A DNA stretch of 64,000 nucleotides from Myxococcus eversor (GCF_010894455.1 NZ_JAAIXY010000023.1:111827-175826), one strand, 5' to 3'. Shown: positions 7,857 to 18,100, counted from the first letter of the stretch. Numbers and translations are program-made. Notes: generated by a model not told the origin, from the letters alone.

Positions 7857-9620
7857 ATGCTCCTCGCCACCGCCCTCTCCCTGGCGCTCTCCCAGTCCCC
7901 ACCGCCGCTCACCACCGCGTCCGAGCAGAGTGGTTGGACTCGAACCGGCCGCTACCCCGAGGTGGAGGCGCTCTGCCGCGCCTTCCCCAAGGCCTACCCC
8001 GGCAAGGTGCGCTGCGACACCTTCGGCACCACCCCCGAGGGCCGGCCCATGCTCGCCCTCGTCGCCAGCGCCGATGGCACCCTCACCCCCGCCGCCAACA
8101 CGAAGAAGAGCCGCCCCGTCGTCTTCTTCCAGGGCGGCATCCACGCCGGTGAAATCGACGGCAAGGACGCCGGCTTCGCGCTCTTGCGAGACATCCTCGC
8201 CGGCAAGACGCTGCCGGGAGTCCTCAAGGGCGTCACCGCTGTCTTCGTCCCCGTCTTCAACGTCGACGGCCACGAGCGCTTCGGCCCCAACAACCGCCCC
8301 AATCAGGTGGGCCCCGAGGAGATGGGCTGGCGCGTCACCTCGCGGAACCTCAACCTCAACCGCGACTACGTCAAGGCGGAGAGCCCGGAGATGGTGGCCC
8401 TGCTGCGCTACCTCCACTCCTGGAACGCGCTCGTCTACGCGGACCTCCACGTCACCGACGGCGCCAAGTTCGAGCCCGACGTCGCCGTCGGCATCGAGCC
8501 GCAGAAGTCCGGCCCGGAGAGCCTGCGCACCCTCGGCGTGAAGCTGCGCCAGGAGCTGTTCCAGGAACTGGAGACGCAAGGCCACCAGCCCCTGGAGTTC
8601 TACCCCTCGTTCCTCCAGGACGATGACCCGACGTCCGGCTTCGCCTACGGCGTGCCGCCCCCGCGCTTCAGCCACGCCTACGCCGCCGCCCACCACCGGT
8701 TCGGCGTGCTCGTGGAGACGCACTCGTGGAAGCCCTATGCCGAGCGCGTGAAGGCCACGCGCGACGTCGTCGCCGGACTCCTGCGCCTCGTCGCCCGCGA
8801 TGGCGCTGGGCTGATGAGCGCCGTGAAGGCGGTGGACACGGAGACCCAGTCCGGCAAGGTGCGCGACGTCGTCGTCGCGTGGAAGAACACGTCGGAGAAC
8901 CACCCCATCGCCTTCCGGGGCTACGCCTACGAGCGCGGCGCCTCCGACGTCTCCGGCCAGACGTGGATTCGCTACGACGACTCCAAGCCGCAGGTGTGGA
9001 ACGTGCCGTACTTCGACAAGGTGGAGCCCGCGCTCACCGTCTCCATCCCCTCGGGGGGTTACCTGGTGCCGCCGTCCCACGCCGCCTGGGTGGCCGAGAA
9101 GCTCACCACCCACGGCCTGCGCTTCCAGCGCCTGTCCCGCCCGACGCCCGCCACCGACGTGGAGGTCTTCCGCGCCACCGAGGCGAAGTGGAGCCCCCAG
9201 TCCAACGAGGGCCGTCAGACGCTCTCCGTGAAGGGCGCGTGGGAGAAGCAGTCACAGGCCATGGCCGCGGGCGCGCTGTACGTCCCCACCGCGCAGCCGG
9301 GCGTGGAGCTGGTGGCCCACCTGCTGGAGCCCACCGCGCCAGACTCGCTGCTGTCCTGGGGCTTCTTCAACGCCCACTTCGAGCAGAAGGAATACGTCGA
9401 GGACTACGTGCTGGAGCCCTTCGCGCGGGAGCTGCTCGCGAAGGACGCCACCGTGAAGGCCGAGTGGGACGCGAAGCTCAAGGACGCCGCCTTCGCCAAG
9501 GACCCGCGCGCGCGCCTGCGCTTCTTCTACGAGCGCCACCCCGCTCGTGACACCCAGCACCGCGTCTACCCCATCTTCCGCACCGCCACCGCGCCCACGG
9601 GCCTCACCGCCGGCCGGTAG
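7857..9620 (+). CDS. M14-family zinc carboxypeptidase, secreted
   Basis: Encodes 587 aa. The start is ATG 7857, with GAGGG six bases upstream; a TTG two codons earlier is less likely. A short hydrophobic N-terminus (MLLATALSLALSQ) suggests export. M14 zinc ligands are His96 and Glu99 in HAGE and His198 in YADLHVTDG. A substrate-binding NLNRDY follows the family pattern, and the general-base region VLVETHSWK is in the expected place. About 250 residues lie beyond the catalytic domain. It probably trims peptides or peptidoglycan stems outside the cytoplasm, consistent with the predatory lifestyle of myxobacteria; the substrate is inferred only. Confidence 0.92.
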   Translation: MLLATALSLALSQSPPPLTTASEQSGWTRTGRYPEVEALCRAFPKAYPGKVRCDTFGTTPEGRPMLALVASADGTLTPAANTKKSRPVVFFQGGIHAGEIDGKDAGFALLRDILAGKTLPGVLKGVTAVFVPVFNVDGHERFGPNNRPNQVGPEEMGWRVTSRNLNLNRDYVKAESPEMVALLRYLHSWNALVYADLHVTDGAKFEPDVAVGIEPQKSGPESLRTLGVKLRQELFQELETQGHQPLEFYPSFLQDDDPTSGFAYGVPPPRFSHAYAAAHHRFGVLVETHSWKPYAERVKATRDVVAGLLRLVARDGAGLMSAVKAVDTETQSGKVRDVVVAWKNTSENHPIAFRGYAYERGASDVSGQTWIRYDDSKPQVWNVPYFDKVEPALTVSIPSGGYLVPPSHAAWVAEKLTTHGLRFQRLSRPTPATDVEVFRATEAKWSPQSNEGRQTLSVKGAWEKQSQAMAAGALYVPTAQPGVELVAHLLEPTAPDSLLSWGFFNAHFEQKEYVEDYVLEPFARELLAKDATVKAEWDAKLKDAAFAKDPRARLRFFYERHPARDTQHRVYPIFRTATAPTGLTAGR

Positions 9621-9661
9621 CTCCGGGCCTCCTCCCCCGGGCTCACGACGCCCTGAAGCAC

Positions 9662-9696
9662 GAAGGCCCCGGAGGCATGCCGCCACCGGGGCCTTC
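9662..9696 (+). terminator. Rho-independent-type hairpin after M14 peptidase gene
   Basis: Perfect 11-bp stem GAAGGCCCCGG / CCGGGGCCTTC with a 13-nt loop, followed by TTCATGTTCC, 41 bp after the peptidase stop. Confidence 0.75.
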
Positions 9697-9715
9697 TTCA
9701 TGTTCCGACGAAGCA

Positions 9716-9737
9716 CCGGCCCTCAAAAGAGGGCCGG
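9716..9737 (-). terminator. Hairpin at 3' end of TSP3/VWA gene
   Basis: Perfect stem CCGGCCCTC / GAGGGCCGG with an AAAA loop, 16 bp beyond the stop of the minus-strand lipoprotein gene. It could serve either strand. Confidence 0.65.
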
Positions 9738-9752
9738 CGATTCACGTCACCG

Positions 9753-12700
9753 TCAGCCGATGATGCCTTCGCAGGCGCAGGTGCTCGGGTTGCACGCCGT
9801 GTTCGACGGGCAGCCGCCGCAGTCCGCCTTGCACGCGCAGGAGCACGAGGCCGCATCCGGCGTGGCCGTGGAGCCGCAGCTCAGCGACGACGTGTCACAC
9901 GCGCAGGCGCACACGTTCGGGTCGAACTTGTAGCCCGCCGCGCACGTGGCCGTCTGGACGCACGAGCACGCGCACGTCGCCGAGTTGCACGACTCATACG
10001 TGCCGCACGTGCCACCACAATCCGAGGCACACGTGTACGCGCACACCGCCGGGTCCGTGTTGCACACCTGGCCCGGAGCGCCCCCACCACCACCGCAGTC
10101 CGACGGGCACTCGCACTTGTCCGTCGTCCGGTTGCAGGAGAGCTTGCCGTCGCAGTAGTCCGCTTCCGTCGCGTCGTAGTACGGGTCCGCGCGGCACGGA
10201 GGAGGCACGCCGTTGGCGTTCGTCGTCCGGTCGCTCCAGTAGCGGTAGGACACCGCCGCCGCCGTGTTGTCCGCCAGCGGCCGGCAGCCACCGAAGAACG
10301 ACAGCGTCCGGTTGATGCCATCCACGTCGAAGCCGTTGGTGCGGCTTCGCGGCAGGTCCGACGCCGTGGGGCACGCCACCGCGTCCGCCACCGAGGCCAC
10401 CGACACCTTCACCGACGCGCCGATGGGCGGCTGCTGCGTGCGGTAGCCCACCGACGCGATGACGCTGTCGATGATGCCGTTGATGGTGGTGGTGATGGAG
10501 GTGGAGTTGCGGATGCTGCCCACCACGCCGCCCGTCGCCTGGATGATGTCCAGGTGCTTCGGGTTGCGGGGGTCCTCCTGGTTGTGACACCACGTCGCCG
10601 TGTTGCTGGTGGCGAACTCCGGCGGGCAGATGATGCCGTGGACCTGGATGACCTGGTTCAGCGGGTTCTTCGTCGCGGCCGTGGTGCCGGTGCTCCGGAA
10701 GTACTGCTCGAAGGTGGCGATGGAGTCCGTCGAGTAGTCGTGCGTGTCCGTGAGGATGACGACCACCACCTTGGCGCCCTCGCGGATGCGCGAGTCCGAG
10801 GACGTGCCGTTCGGCACGAGCACGTTGTTGATGGCGGCCCGCACCGCGTCCATGGGCTTCTCGTCGCCATTGCCGCTCAAACCCACCCAGCACGACTGGT
10901 TGTTCGTACAGGTGGTGGGCGTCGTCCCCGCGGGGATGGTGAGGTTGTTGCACTGGCCGGTGGCGCAGGTGCTGTTCTGTGTCAGCCACGCGCGGAACTG
11001 GTTGACGTTCCGCGTGAAGCCACGCACCAGGTTGCGGTTGACGTGGTTGTTGTTGGTGGAGGTGTAGCTGGTGGTGATCATCGCCAGACGCCAGTCCAGC
11101 GTGGAGTTGGCCAGCTTGTTCGCCACGGCCGTGGCCGCGTCCGCCAGCGACTGCTGCGAGCTGGACATGGAGCCGGAGTCGTCCACCACGAAGAGGAAGT
11201 CCACCACCGCCTGGCGCGAGGTGAACAGCTCGCACTGCACCGCGTCCGCGTCACCGAACTGCGCGAGCGCCGAACCGCCCGCCGTGTCCGCCAGCGCGAA
11301 CAGGCTGCCCGCCTCGTTGTAGCGAGTCGTGGGGGTAATCGCGAGCACCACCAGCACGCTGTCGTTGGAGCGGTGGACGTACTGCGCCTGGATGGTGAAC
11401 GGACCGGTGATGCCCGCCGCGCCCGCCAGCGAGCCGGTGCTGGAGGGCACCAGCGAGCGCACCAGCGTGTTCGTCTGCGCCTTCAGGTCATCACCGCCCG
11501 GCAGCGAGTAGCGCGCCGCCAGCGCCGCGTAGCCGTCCCAGGTGGTGAAGGTCTGCGCGTAGTCGCTCGTCGCGGTGGAGAACGCGCTGCCGCGGATGCC
11601 CGCCTCGTCGCCCGCGGGCGTGGTGGAGCCGCCCACCTGGGGACGCTTGTACGCAATCAGCGTCACCTGCTTCGTGTCATCCCAGCCGATGACGCCCACC
11701 GTGGAGCCCGCCACGGTGATGTTGGTGATGTTGGCGTCCTTGAACGTCGCGGGCAGCGCGAGCCGCACGTCCGCGCCGTTGTCCTCCTTGAAGGTGACAG
11801 GCCGCAGGTTGCTCGCGCGGCACGCCTGACCCGCGGGCGTGTTGGGCGCGCCGTCCGCCGGGTTCTTCGGGTCCAGTTCGCCCGTGTCCACCTGGCCGTT
11901 CTGGTTCGCGTCCTCCGCGCCGTCCGCGATGCCGTCGCCATCCGAGTCCGCCGTCGTGGGGCTGGTGGTGGTGCTCGGGTCCGTGTCCCCCGAGTAGCCA
12001 CAGTCCTTGCGCGGCGCCGCGGCCGTCGTCACGCCGCGCTCCACGCCGTCGCGAAGGCCGTCGCCGTCCGTGTCCGGGTTGGCGGGGTCCGTGTCGTTCC
12101 CGTCCACCTTGCCGTTGCCGTTGGCGTCCTCACCCAGGAAGCCCCCCCGGCCCGGGCCGTCCTGCAGGCCGTCACAGTCGGTGTCCGTCAGGCGCGGGTC
12201 GGTCTCGTTCGCGTCCACCTTGCCGTTCTTGTTCTCGTCCTCGATGCCGTCGTTCAGGCCGTCGCCGTCCGTGTCCGCGGCGTTCGGGTTGGTGCCCGTG
12301 GCGGTCTCCACCGCGTCGGGGATGCCGTCGAAGTCCGCGTCGGGGATGGAGGCGGCGCAGTCAGCCACCTTCGGGTCCGTCTCGCCGGTGTCCCGCACGC
12401 CGTTGCGGTTGCGGTCCTCCTCGCCGTCGCTGCACGAGTCGCCGTCCGTGTCCGGGTTGAGCGGGTTGGTGCCCATGGTCCGCTCCAGCCCATCCGACAG
12501 GCCGTCGCCGTCCGTGTCGCGCTTGCGCGGGTCCGTCTCGCCGGGGCTCACCGTGCCGCTGTGGTTGGCGTCCTCGACGCCGTCCGCCAGCCCGTCACCA
12601 TCCGAGTCGATGGCGTTGGGGTCCGTCTCACCCACCTCCCGGGCGCCATTGCGGTTGGTGTCCTCCAGGCCGTCGGGGATGCCGTCGCCATCCGTGTCCG

Positions 12701-13142
12701 CCTTCACCGGCGAAGTCACGGAGGAAGGGTCCATGTCCGCGCGGAAGGAGCAGTTGGGGTCCACGCTGGAGGTGCGACCCACTTCCACACCGTCGCGAAT
12801 GCCGTCGCCGTCGGTGTCACGCTTGCCCGGGTCCGTCTTCAACCCACCCGCATAGACGTTGGCGAACTCTTCCGCGTCCGTGAGGCCGTCGCAGTCGGAG
12901 TCCTTGGTCGGGTTCTTGCTGTCGTTCACATCCGTCGGCACCGTCCCCGGGTCGGGGTCCGGGTCAGGTTCGACGCCCGCGTCCTCCGGTGGTGGGGGGC
13001 CGCTGTCCGGGACGTGCGTCCCCGCGTCGTCGTCGTTGTTTCCAGTGGGTTTGGGGTCTGGGTCGGAACCACCGCATCCGGCCAGCAACGAAGCTGACAC
13101 GAGCACGCAGGCAATGAGCCGGGCGAAGGGCATGCGCATCAT
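9753..13142 (-). CDS. Giant lipoprotein with thrombospondin type 3 repeats and VWA domain
   Basis: Encodes 1129 aa. The signal peptide ends in lipobox LLAGC (Cys23). Residues about 30-75 are a Pro/Asp-rich linker. About 75-430 is a long run of Asp-rich calcium-binding repeats (DTDGDGxxDGxE type). After a roughly 200-residue middle domain comes a von Willebrand A domain with MIDAS-like VVDDSGSMSSS near residue 652. The last 130 residues are Cys-rich (CGG, CGGTCGT, CPSNTACNPSTCAC). This looks like a calcium-stiffened surface stalk presenting a metal-dependent adhesion head. GGAG lies at suitable spacing for ATG 13142 or the adjacent ATG 13139. Adhesive function is inferred. Confidence 0.9.
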   Translation of the reverse strand: MMRMPFARLIACVLVSASLLAGCGGSDPDPKPTGNNDDDAGTHVPDSGPPPPEDAGVEPDPDPDPGTVPTDVNDSKNPTKDSDCDGLTDAEEFANVYAGGLKTDPGKRDTDGDGIRDGVEVGRTSSVDPNCSFRADMDPSSVTSPVKADTDGDGIPDGLEDTNRNGAREVGETDPNAIDSDGDGLADGVEDANHSGTVSPGETDPRKRDTDGDGLSDGLERTMGTNPLNPDTDGDSCSDGEEDRNRNGVRDTGETDPKVADCAASIPDADFDGIPDAVETATGTNPNAADTDGDGLNDGIEDENKNGKVDANETDPRLTDTDCDGLQDGPGRGGFLGEDANGNGKVDGNDTDPANPDTDGDGLRDGVERGVTTAAAPRKDCGYSGDTDPSTTTSPTTADSDGDGIADGAEDANQNGQVDTGELDPKNPADGAPNTPAGQACRASNLRPVTFKEDNGADVRLALPATFKDANITNITVAGSTVGVIGWDDTKQVTLIAYKRPQVGGSTTPAGDEAGIRGSAFSTATSDYAQTFTTWDGYAALAARYSLPGGDDLKAQTNTLVRSLVPSSTGSLAGAAGITGPFTIQAQYVHRSNDSVLVVLAITPTTRYNEAGSLFALADTAGGSALAQFGDADAVQCELFTSRQAVVDFLFVVDDSGSMSSSQQSLADAATAVANKLANSTLDWRLAMITTSYTSTNNNHVNRNLVRGFTRNVNQFRAWLTQNSTCATGQCNNLTIPAGTTPTTCTNNQSCWVGLSGNGDEKPMDAVRAAINNVLVPNGTSSDSRIREGAKVVVVILTDTHDYSTDSIATFEQYFRSTGTTAATKNPLNQVIQVHGIICPPEFATSNTATWCHNQEDPRNPKHLDIIQATGGVVGSIRNSTSITTTINGIIDSVIASVGYRTQQPPIGASVKVSVASVADAVACPTASDLPRSRTNGFDVDGINRTLSFFGGCRPLADNTAAAVSYRYWSDRTTNANGVPPPCRADPYYDATEADYCDGKLSCNRTTDKCECPSDCGGGGGAPGQVCNTDPAVCAYTCASDCGGTCGTYESCNSATCACSCVQTATCAAGYKFDPNVCACACDTSSLSCGSTATPDAASCSCACKADCGGCPSNTACNPSTCACEGIIG
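11880..12900 (-). repeat. DNA encoding tandem TSP3-type Asp-rich calcium-binding repeats
   Basis: More than ten degenerate repeats, visible on the plus strand as recurring gccgtcgccgtccgtgtccg-like units, encode D-x-D-x-D-G-x-x-D/E loops of the lipoprotein at 9753-13142. Such arrays are prone to slippage and assembly collapse. Confidence 0.8.
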
Positions 13143-13154
13143 TCGACTCCATGG

Positions 13155-13188
13155 CCCTGACTCCGGGGGGGGTTGGGATGAGTCAGGG
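13155..13188. repeat. Inverted repeat just upstream of TSP3/VWA gene
   Basis: Perfect 9-bp arms CCCTGACTC / GAGTCAGGG separated by 16 bp, beginning 13 bp before the lipoprotein start. Its place in the presumed leader fits an operator or mRNA structure. Confidence 0.5.
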
Positions 13189-13442
13189 GGAAATCGAAGT
13201 CTATGAAGACCTGGGCTTTTTGGTCAGGGACTATTCCCCCGCGTACGAGTTCTTCGTCGCTCTTCGTATGCTCGCTGTCCAACCTCATGGGCGGATTGCG
13301 CCATGACTGTTGGCGAACAGAGTTCGCGGGGTGGGAAGCGTCGGCTATCGTCCCTTTCGTGCCTGTCTTCGGTCTCGCGGCATTGTGGAATAGAGGGGCT
13401 TCACCAGAACGCGCCGCGGCGGTGGTGGAGGGGCTTGGCGAG

Positions 13443-14165
13443 ATGCTGCCCTCCGCTCAATCGATGCAGCTCGTGGTCGCCGTGCAGGCCGAGCAGGCCG
13501 GTATCGAGCTCAAGGTGGAGGCCCCTGGCTATCCGCGTGCCGCGGTGGAGCGGCTCGCCGACGAGGTGAAGCGCAGTGGTGGCACCTTCGTGGAGTTGTG
13601 GCGCCTGCCCAAGCTGGAGCGCGATGCGCTTCGCAACAGCACCTTCGCGGGAGGACGCGCCTATGGTGGCGACGAGCGCACCGCCGCCGCGCGCGCGCTG
13701 GAGCAGCACGTGAGCGCGCTGGCCACCCGGCCCGAGCTCCCCGTGCCCGCCGCGCCTCCTTCGGCCCCGGCGACACCGCCTGTCGCCGCCGTGCCCCTGG
13801 CGGAGGATGATCCCCGCCGCGTGCCGCCCACGCCTCCGGGCAGTCCCCAGCGTCGGGGGCGCCGCTTCGCGGTGCGGCTGGAGCTGGAGTTCCGCACCGA
13901 GCTGGACTTCGTGCGGGAGCACGCGCTGAACATCTCCAACGGGGGGCTCTTCGTGCGCACCGCGCACCGGCCTCCGACCGACAGCGTCGTCACCGTGGAC
14001 GTGAGGCTGCCCAACGGAGAGCATCTCCAAGGGGAGGCCGTGGTGGTGCACGTGGTGGATGACCCCTACAGCGGTGGCGTGGGGCTCGCGTTCCTCAGTG
14101 ACGACGCTACGTTCTCCCGGACGCTCGACCACTACCTGGCGAGCCTGGTGGGTGGGGCGAACTGA
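13443..14165 (+). CDS. PilZ-domain protein
   Basis: Cytoplasmic protein of 240 aa from the chosen start. An N-terminal alpha/beta region is followed by a Pro/Ala linker (about 100-135) and a C-terminal PilZ domain with the c-di-GMP signature RxxxR (Arg137, Arg141) and NxSxxG (163-168), so ligand binding looks preserved. I chose ATG 13443 because GGAGGGG sits nine bases upstream. The frame is open back to 13203 (GTG at 13359 is another option), but codons before about 13405 lack the third-position GC bias. The kinase gene follows after 3 bp, so the pair probably forms an operon. Target process unknown. Confidence 0.85.
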   Translation: MLPSAQSMQLVVAVQAEQAGIELKVEAPGYPRAAVERLADEVKRSGGTFVELWRLPKLERDALRNSTFAGGRAYGGDERTAAARALEQHVSALATRPELPVPAAPPSAPATPPVAAVPLAEDDPRRVPPTPPGSPQRRGRRFAVRLELEFRTELDFVREHALNISNGGLFVRTAHRPPTDSVVTVDVRLPNGEHLQGEAVVVHVVDDPYSGGVGLAFLSDDATFSRTLDHYLASLVGGAN

Positions 14166-14168
14166 GTC

Positions 14169-15098
14169 ATGGACGTCGCCGTGGAGACCTGGCCGAGGGA
14201 CTGTGGCCGTTTCGAGTTGCTGTCCCGCCTGGGGCGCGGCGGCATGGCGGAGGTGTTCCTCGCGCGCGTGAAGGAGGGCCCGAGGGCCGGGGAGCACGTG
14301 GCCCTCAAGCGCGTGCGGCCCGAGCGCTCGCACGACGACGAGGCGCATGAGCAGCTCCTGCATGAAGCGGAGCTGGCCCGGTGCCTGCGTCATCCGCACA
14401 TCGTCGGCTTCGTGGAGTACGGCGAGCTGGCCGACGGGGGCTACCTCGCGTTGGAGCTGGTGGAGGGGCCTGATTTGGGACGGGTGCTGGCGCAATGCCG
14501 GCGGCGGCGCATCGAGCTGCCCATCGACATCTCCGTGCTCATCGTCCGGCAGGTGCTGGAGGGCCTGGCGCATGCGCACAAGGCCACGAGCACCACGGGC
14601 CGCCCGCTGGGCGTCGTGCACTGTGACGTGTCGCCGCACAACGTGCTGCTGTCGCGCACCGGTGAGGTGAAGCTGGCGGACTTCGGCGTGGCGCGCTCGC
14701 GGGCGGGGATTGCGCTGGATGCGCGGCGCCTGGGCAAGCAGCACTACCGCTCGCCGGAGCTGCTGGCGGGCGAGGTGTCCGTGGCGGTGGACCTGTGGGC
14801 CACCGCGGTGCTGCTGTACGAGCTGCTGTCGCTGGAGTCCCCCTTCCCTTCCGGTCCTGGCGAGGAGGTGGAGTCCGCCATCCGCCATGGCCGGGTGAAG
14901 CCGGTGCGGATGCAGGTCCCCGAGGTGTCGGACGCGCTCGCGCTGGTGCTGGACCGCGCGCTGGCGCCTCACCCCTCGCAGCGCTTCGGCTCGGCGGAGC
15001 AGTTCGCGCGAGCCCTCGCGGCGCTCTCGGATGACCGCGTGGCCACCCCACTGGCCGTGGCCGCCGTGGTGCGCGGGTTGATGGGCACGGGAGTGTGA
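14169..15098 (+). CDS. Eukaryote-like serine/threonine protein kinase
   Basis: Encodes 309 aa, essentially a bare kinase domain with no TM helix or sensor extension. The Gly loop is LGRGGMAEVF, the ATP Lys is in VALKRV, and the helix C Glu is in LLHEAEL. The catalytic loop is HCDVSPHN, a HRD variant with Cys for Arg. The metal-binding ADFGV is intact and the activation segment ends in YRSPE. A Cys in HRD is tolerated in many myxobacterial kinases but usually means regulation does not depend on activation-loop phosphorylation. It lies 3 bp downstream of the PilZ gene, suggesting that c-di-GMP input and phosphorylation are linked. Confidence 0.93.
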   Translation: MDVAVETWPRDCGRFELLSRLGRGGMAEVFLARVKEGPRAGEHVALKRVRPERSHDDEAHEQLLHEAELARCLRHPHIVGFVEYGELADGGYLALELVEGPDLGRVLAQCRRRRIELPIDISVLIVRQVLEGLAHAHKATSTTGRPLGVVHCDVSPHNVLLSRTGEVKLADFGVARSRAGIALDARRLGKQHYRSPELLAGEVSVAVDLWATAVLLYELLSLESPFPSGPGEEVESAIRHGRVKPVRMQVPEVSDALALVLDRALAPHPSQRFGSAEQFARALAALSDDRVATPLAVAAVVRGLMGTGV

Positions 15099-15112
15099 GG
15101 CTCGGACCTCAC
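15095..15112. terminator. Short convergent hairpin between kinase and sbcC
   Basis: GTGAGG / CCTCAC stem with 6-nt loop; it embeds the stop codons of both converging genes. Weak, without T-tract. Confidence 0.4.
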
Positions 15113-18100
15113 GCGAGCTGCTGAACCGCGACGTAGGGCAGGCCCAGGTCTCCCTCCACCACCAGCCGGCTGCGGCCACCGCCCTGCTTCACCACGCGCA
15201 CCTGCACGCCGATGCGCTCCGCCAGCCCTGAGACGTGGGAGATGATGCCCACCTGGCGCCCCGTGGCCTGGAGCGCGTCCAGCGTGGCCAGCGCCACCTC
15301 CAGCGTCTCCGGGTCCAACGTCCCGAAGCCCTCGTCGATGAAGAGCGTCTCCACCTGCGTGGTCTCCGAGGACAGCGAGGCCAGCCCCAACGCGAGCGCC
15401 AGGGACACCAGGAAGCTCTCGCCTCCGGACAGGCTGGCCACGCCCCGCACCTCGTCGCCCATGTCCCCGTCCACCACCTGGAGGTCCAGGTCATGCCCGG
15501 GCACTCGCATCAGCCGGTAGCGCCGCGCCAGCTCTTGCAAGTGCGCGTTGGCGTGCAGCAACAGCGCGTCCAGCGTGAGGCTCTGGGCGAAGACCTTGAA
15601 GCGCTTTCCATCGTGCGAGCCGATGAGTTCACCCAGTGCCTTCCACACCTCGCCCGCGCGCCTGCGCTCGGCGATGGCCTGCGCCTCGGTGCCGTGACGG
15701 GCTCGGGCCGAGTCGTCCGCTTCCAGTCGCGCACGCAGCATCGCCTCCGCTCGCCTCCGGACCTCCACGTCTCCGCGCAGGCGCTCCCGGGCGGCGGTTG
15801 CTTCCTCCTCTGAGAGGCGCGGCGGTCCGCTCGCCTCGTGGCCCGTGCGCCGCTCGCGACGCTCGTCGTGCACCGCGCGCGCCTGGGCCTGGGCCTCGCG
15901 CAGCACGGCCAGCGCCCGCGCCTCCGCCTCGCACCATGCGGCATCATTCGCCAGCAACGCCTTCACCGCGTCCAGGGAGACACCCCGGGCCACCAGCCGT
16001 TGCTCCAGTTCCTTGTGCGCCAGCTCCAGGGCCTCTTGCGCCCGAGCGAGGTCGCGCGCCGCGTCCTCCGCGCGGGCCAGGGCCACGCCTTCCGCCTGCC
16101 GAGCCGCTTCGGCCGACGCTCGCGCCTTTTCGTAGGCCGCCAGCGCCGTGTCCAGCTTCGCTCGCAGTTCCGCGCGGACCTCCTCCGTGGGCCGACCCTC
16201 CAGCAGCGCGGCGCGAGCCCCAGCCGCCTCATCCCGGGCCTGCTCCTTGAGCACGGCTTGCGCGGCGTCCTCCTCGGCGCGACGGGCACTCACCTCCAGC
16301 AAGCCCTGGGCGCGTGCGCGGTGTCGCTGCTCTTCGTCCTCGCGTGCCTTCGCCTTCTGGACGATGTCCTCGCGCTCCTTCCACATGGAGACGCGCTTGC
16401 CGCACTTCTGCCGGAAGTCCGCGGGAGCGGCCTCCAGCTTGGCCTCCCATCCCGCGTCCGCGGCGAAGATGGGAGACACGTCCGCGAGGACCTGCCGCAC
16501 CGTCGCGTCCGCCGCCTCCATCCGAGCCAGGGCCTCCTTCAGCGCACTTTCCGCGCGCGTGAAGGACTCCTCCGCGCGCCGGAGCGCTTCGGTGGCCACC
16601 TCTCGTCGGGTGCGCTGTGCCTCCAGCGCCGCACGCGCCTCGCGCGCCATCCGAGCCAGCCCCTCGGCGGCCTCCTCTTCGGACTTCAACGCGGACAGCT
16701 TCGCCTGGACGTCAGCGACCATCGCCTCCAGCCAGGTGCCCGCCTCCGGTGCCGAGCCCGCTTCGGGCACTGTGTCGCGTGCACCGGCACTTCGCGGGCT
16801 CACCCCTTCGCCACTCGGTGACGCGGCATCCCGCGCGCCCACGGCGCCCACCCGAGCAGTCCCATCATCAGGGGACGCCGAACCATGCTCTCCGGAGGCT
16901 CGCGCCCGTCGCCACTGCTCGCGCCCACGCGCCCATGCGTCGCGGTGCTCCGTGCAGCGAGCCGCCGCGCCCTCGCGCCGAGACTCCGCCTGCGTGACTC
17001 GCGCTCTCGCCGCCGCCTGCCTCGCGCTCGCGTCCACTTCTTCTCGCGAGCACTCGTTCCGCTCGGACTCCAGCGTCTCCACCCGCGCGGTGGACTCCGC
17101 CACCAGCCCCGCCAGGGCGGGCACCTCGTGCCGATACGGATGCTCCGTGGCACCACACAGCGGACACGCCTCGCCCTCGCGCAGCAGCGCCCGCTGCGCC
17201 GCGTGGCCCTGCGTCGCCTGCGCCACGGACAGCGCACGACGCGCCTCCTTCAAGGCCGCTTCACGCTCCACCCGCCGCATCCCCGCGTCTCGCACCGCTC
17301 CTGACGCGGACTCCGATTCCTCCTGGGCCGCCGCCGCCTCGCGCGCGGCATCTCGCGCCTCCGCCCCGCCCGCACACAGCCCCTGCCGGGCCGACTCCAG
17401 CGCGCGCAGCGTCTCCTGCCTCGCGAGCAGCGACTCCCGCTGCACCCGCCGCTCCACGCCCGTCCCCTCGCCCAGCGAAGTCTCCGCATGCGCCGCCGCC
17501 GCCTGCGCACGCGCCTCGGCCTCCGCCACCGAGTCCCGCTCCTGACGCCTCAGGCGCTCCGCGTCCCGCAGCAGGTCCACGTCCCCGCGCAGCTTCTCCA
17601 CGGTCGCCCGCGCTGTCCGTCCCTCGCCCAGCGCCGCCTCGTAGCGCTCCAGCTCGCGCTGCCAGCGCGGCCACTCCCTCGCCAGCGCCTCCCAGTGGGC
17701 CTTCTCGGACAACCAGACCCGAGCCCCCTCACCCGCCACCCGCGCGGCCTCCTCGCGGACCACGACCTCCTCCAACGCCGCCCGGGCCTTCGCCGCCTCT
17801 GCCTCCGACACCCGCGCCCGGCCCCGCGCCTCCTCCGCCTCGCGCGCGGCCGTCGCACTCCGCGCGTCCAGCTCCGCCGCCGCTTCCAACGCAGGCGCCG
17901 CCACCTCCAGCGCCGACCGCGCCTCCCCTCGACCGTCCTCCGCCACCCGCAACGCCCCCGACAACCCGGCCGTCCGAGCCTTCGCCTCCTCCACCTCCGC
18001 GCCGCGAGTCCGACGCGCGGCGTCCACTTCCTCCCACCGCCGCCGCGCCGCCTCCGCCGCCGTCACCGGCCCTCGGAATGACTCCGCCGCGCGGACCTCC

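Noticed and set aside
10554..13097. 847-codon plus-strand open frame opposite the TSP3/VWA gene
   Set aside because: Arg/Val-rich, no domain, created by codon bias of the Asp-rich repeats on the other strand.
13203..13442. Upstream coding part of the PilZ gene
   Set aside because: Open frame, but codons before about 13405 lack third-position GC bias and a strong Shine-Dalgarno precedes ATG 13443. GTG 13359 cannot be fully excluded.
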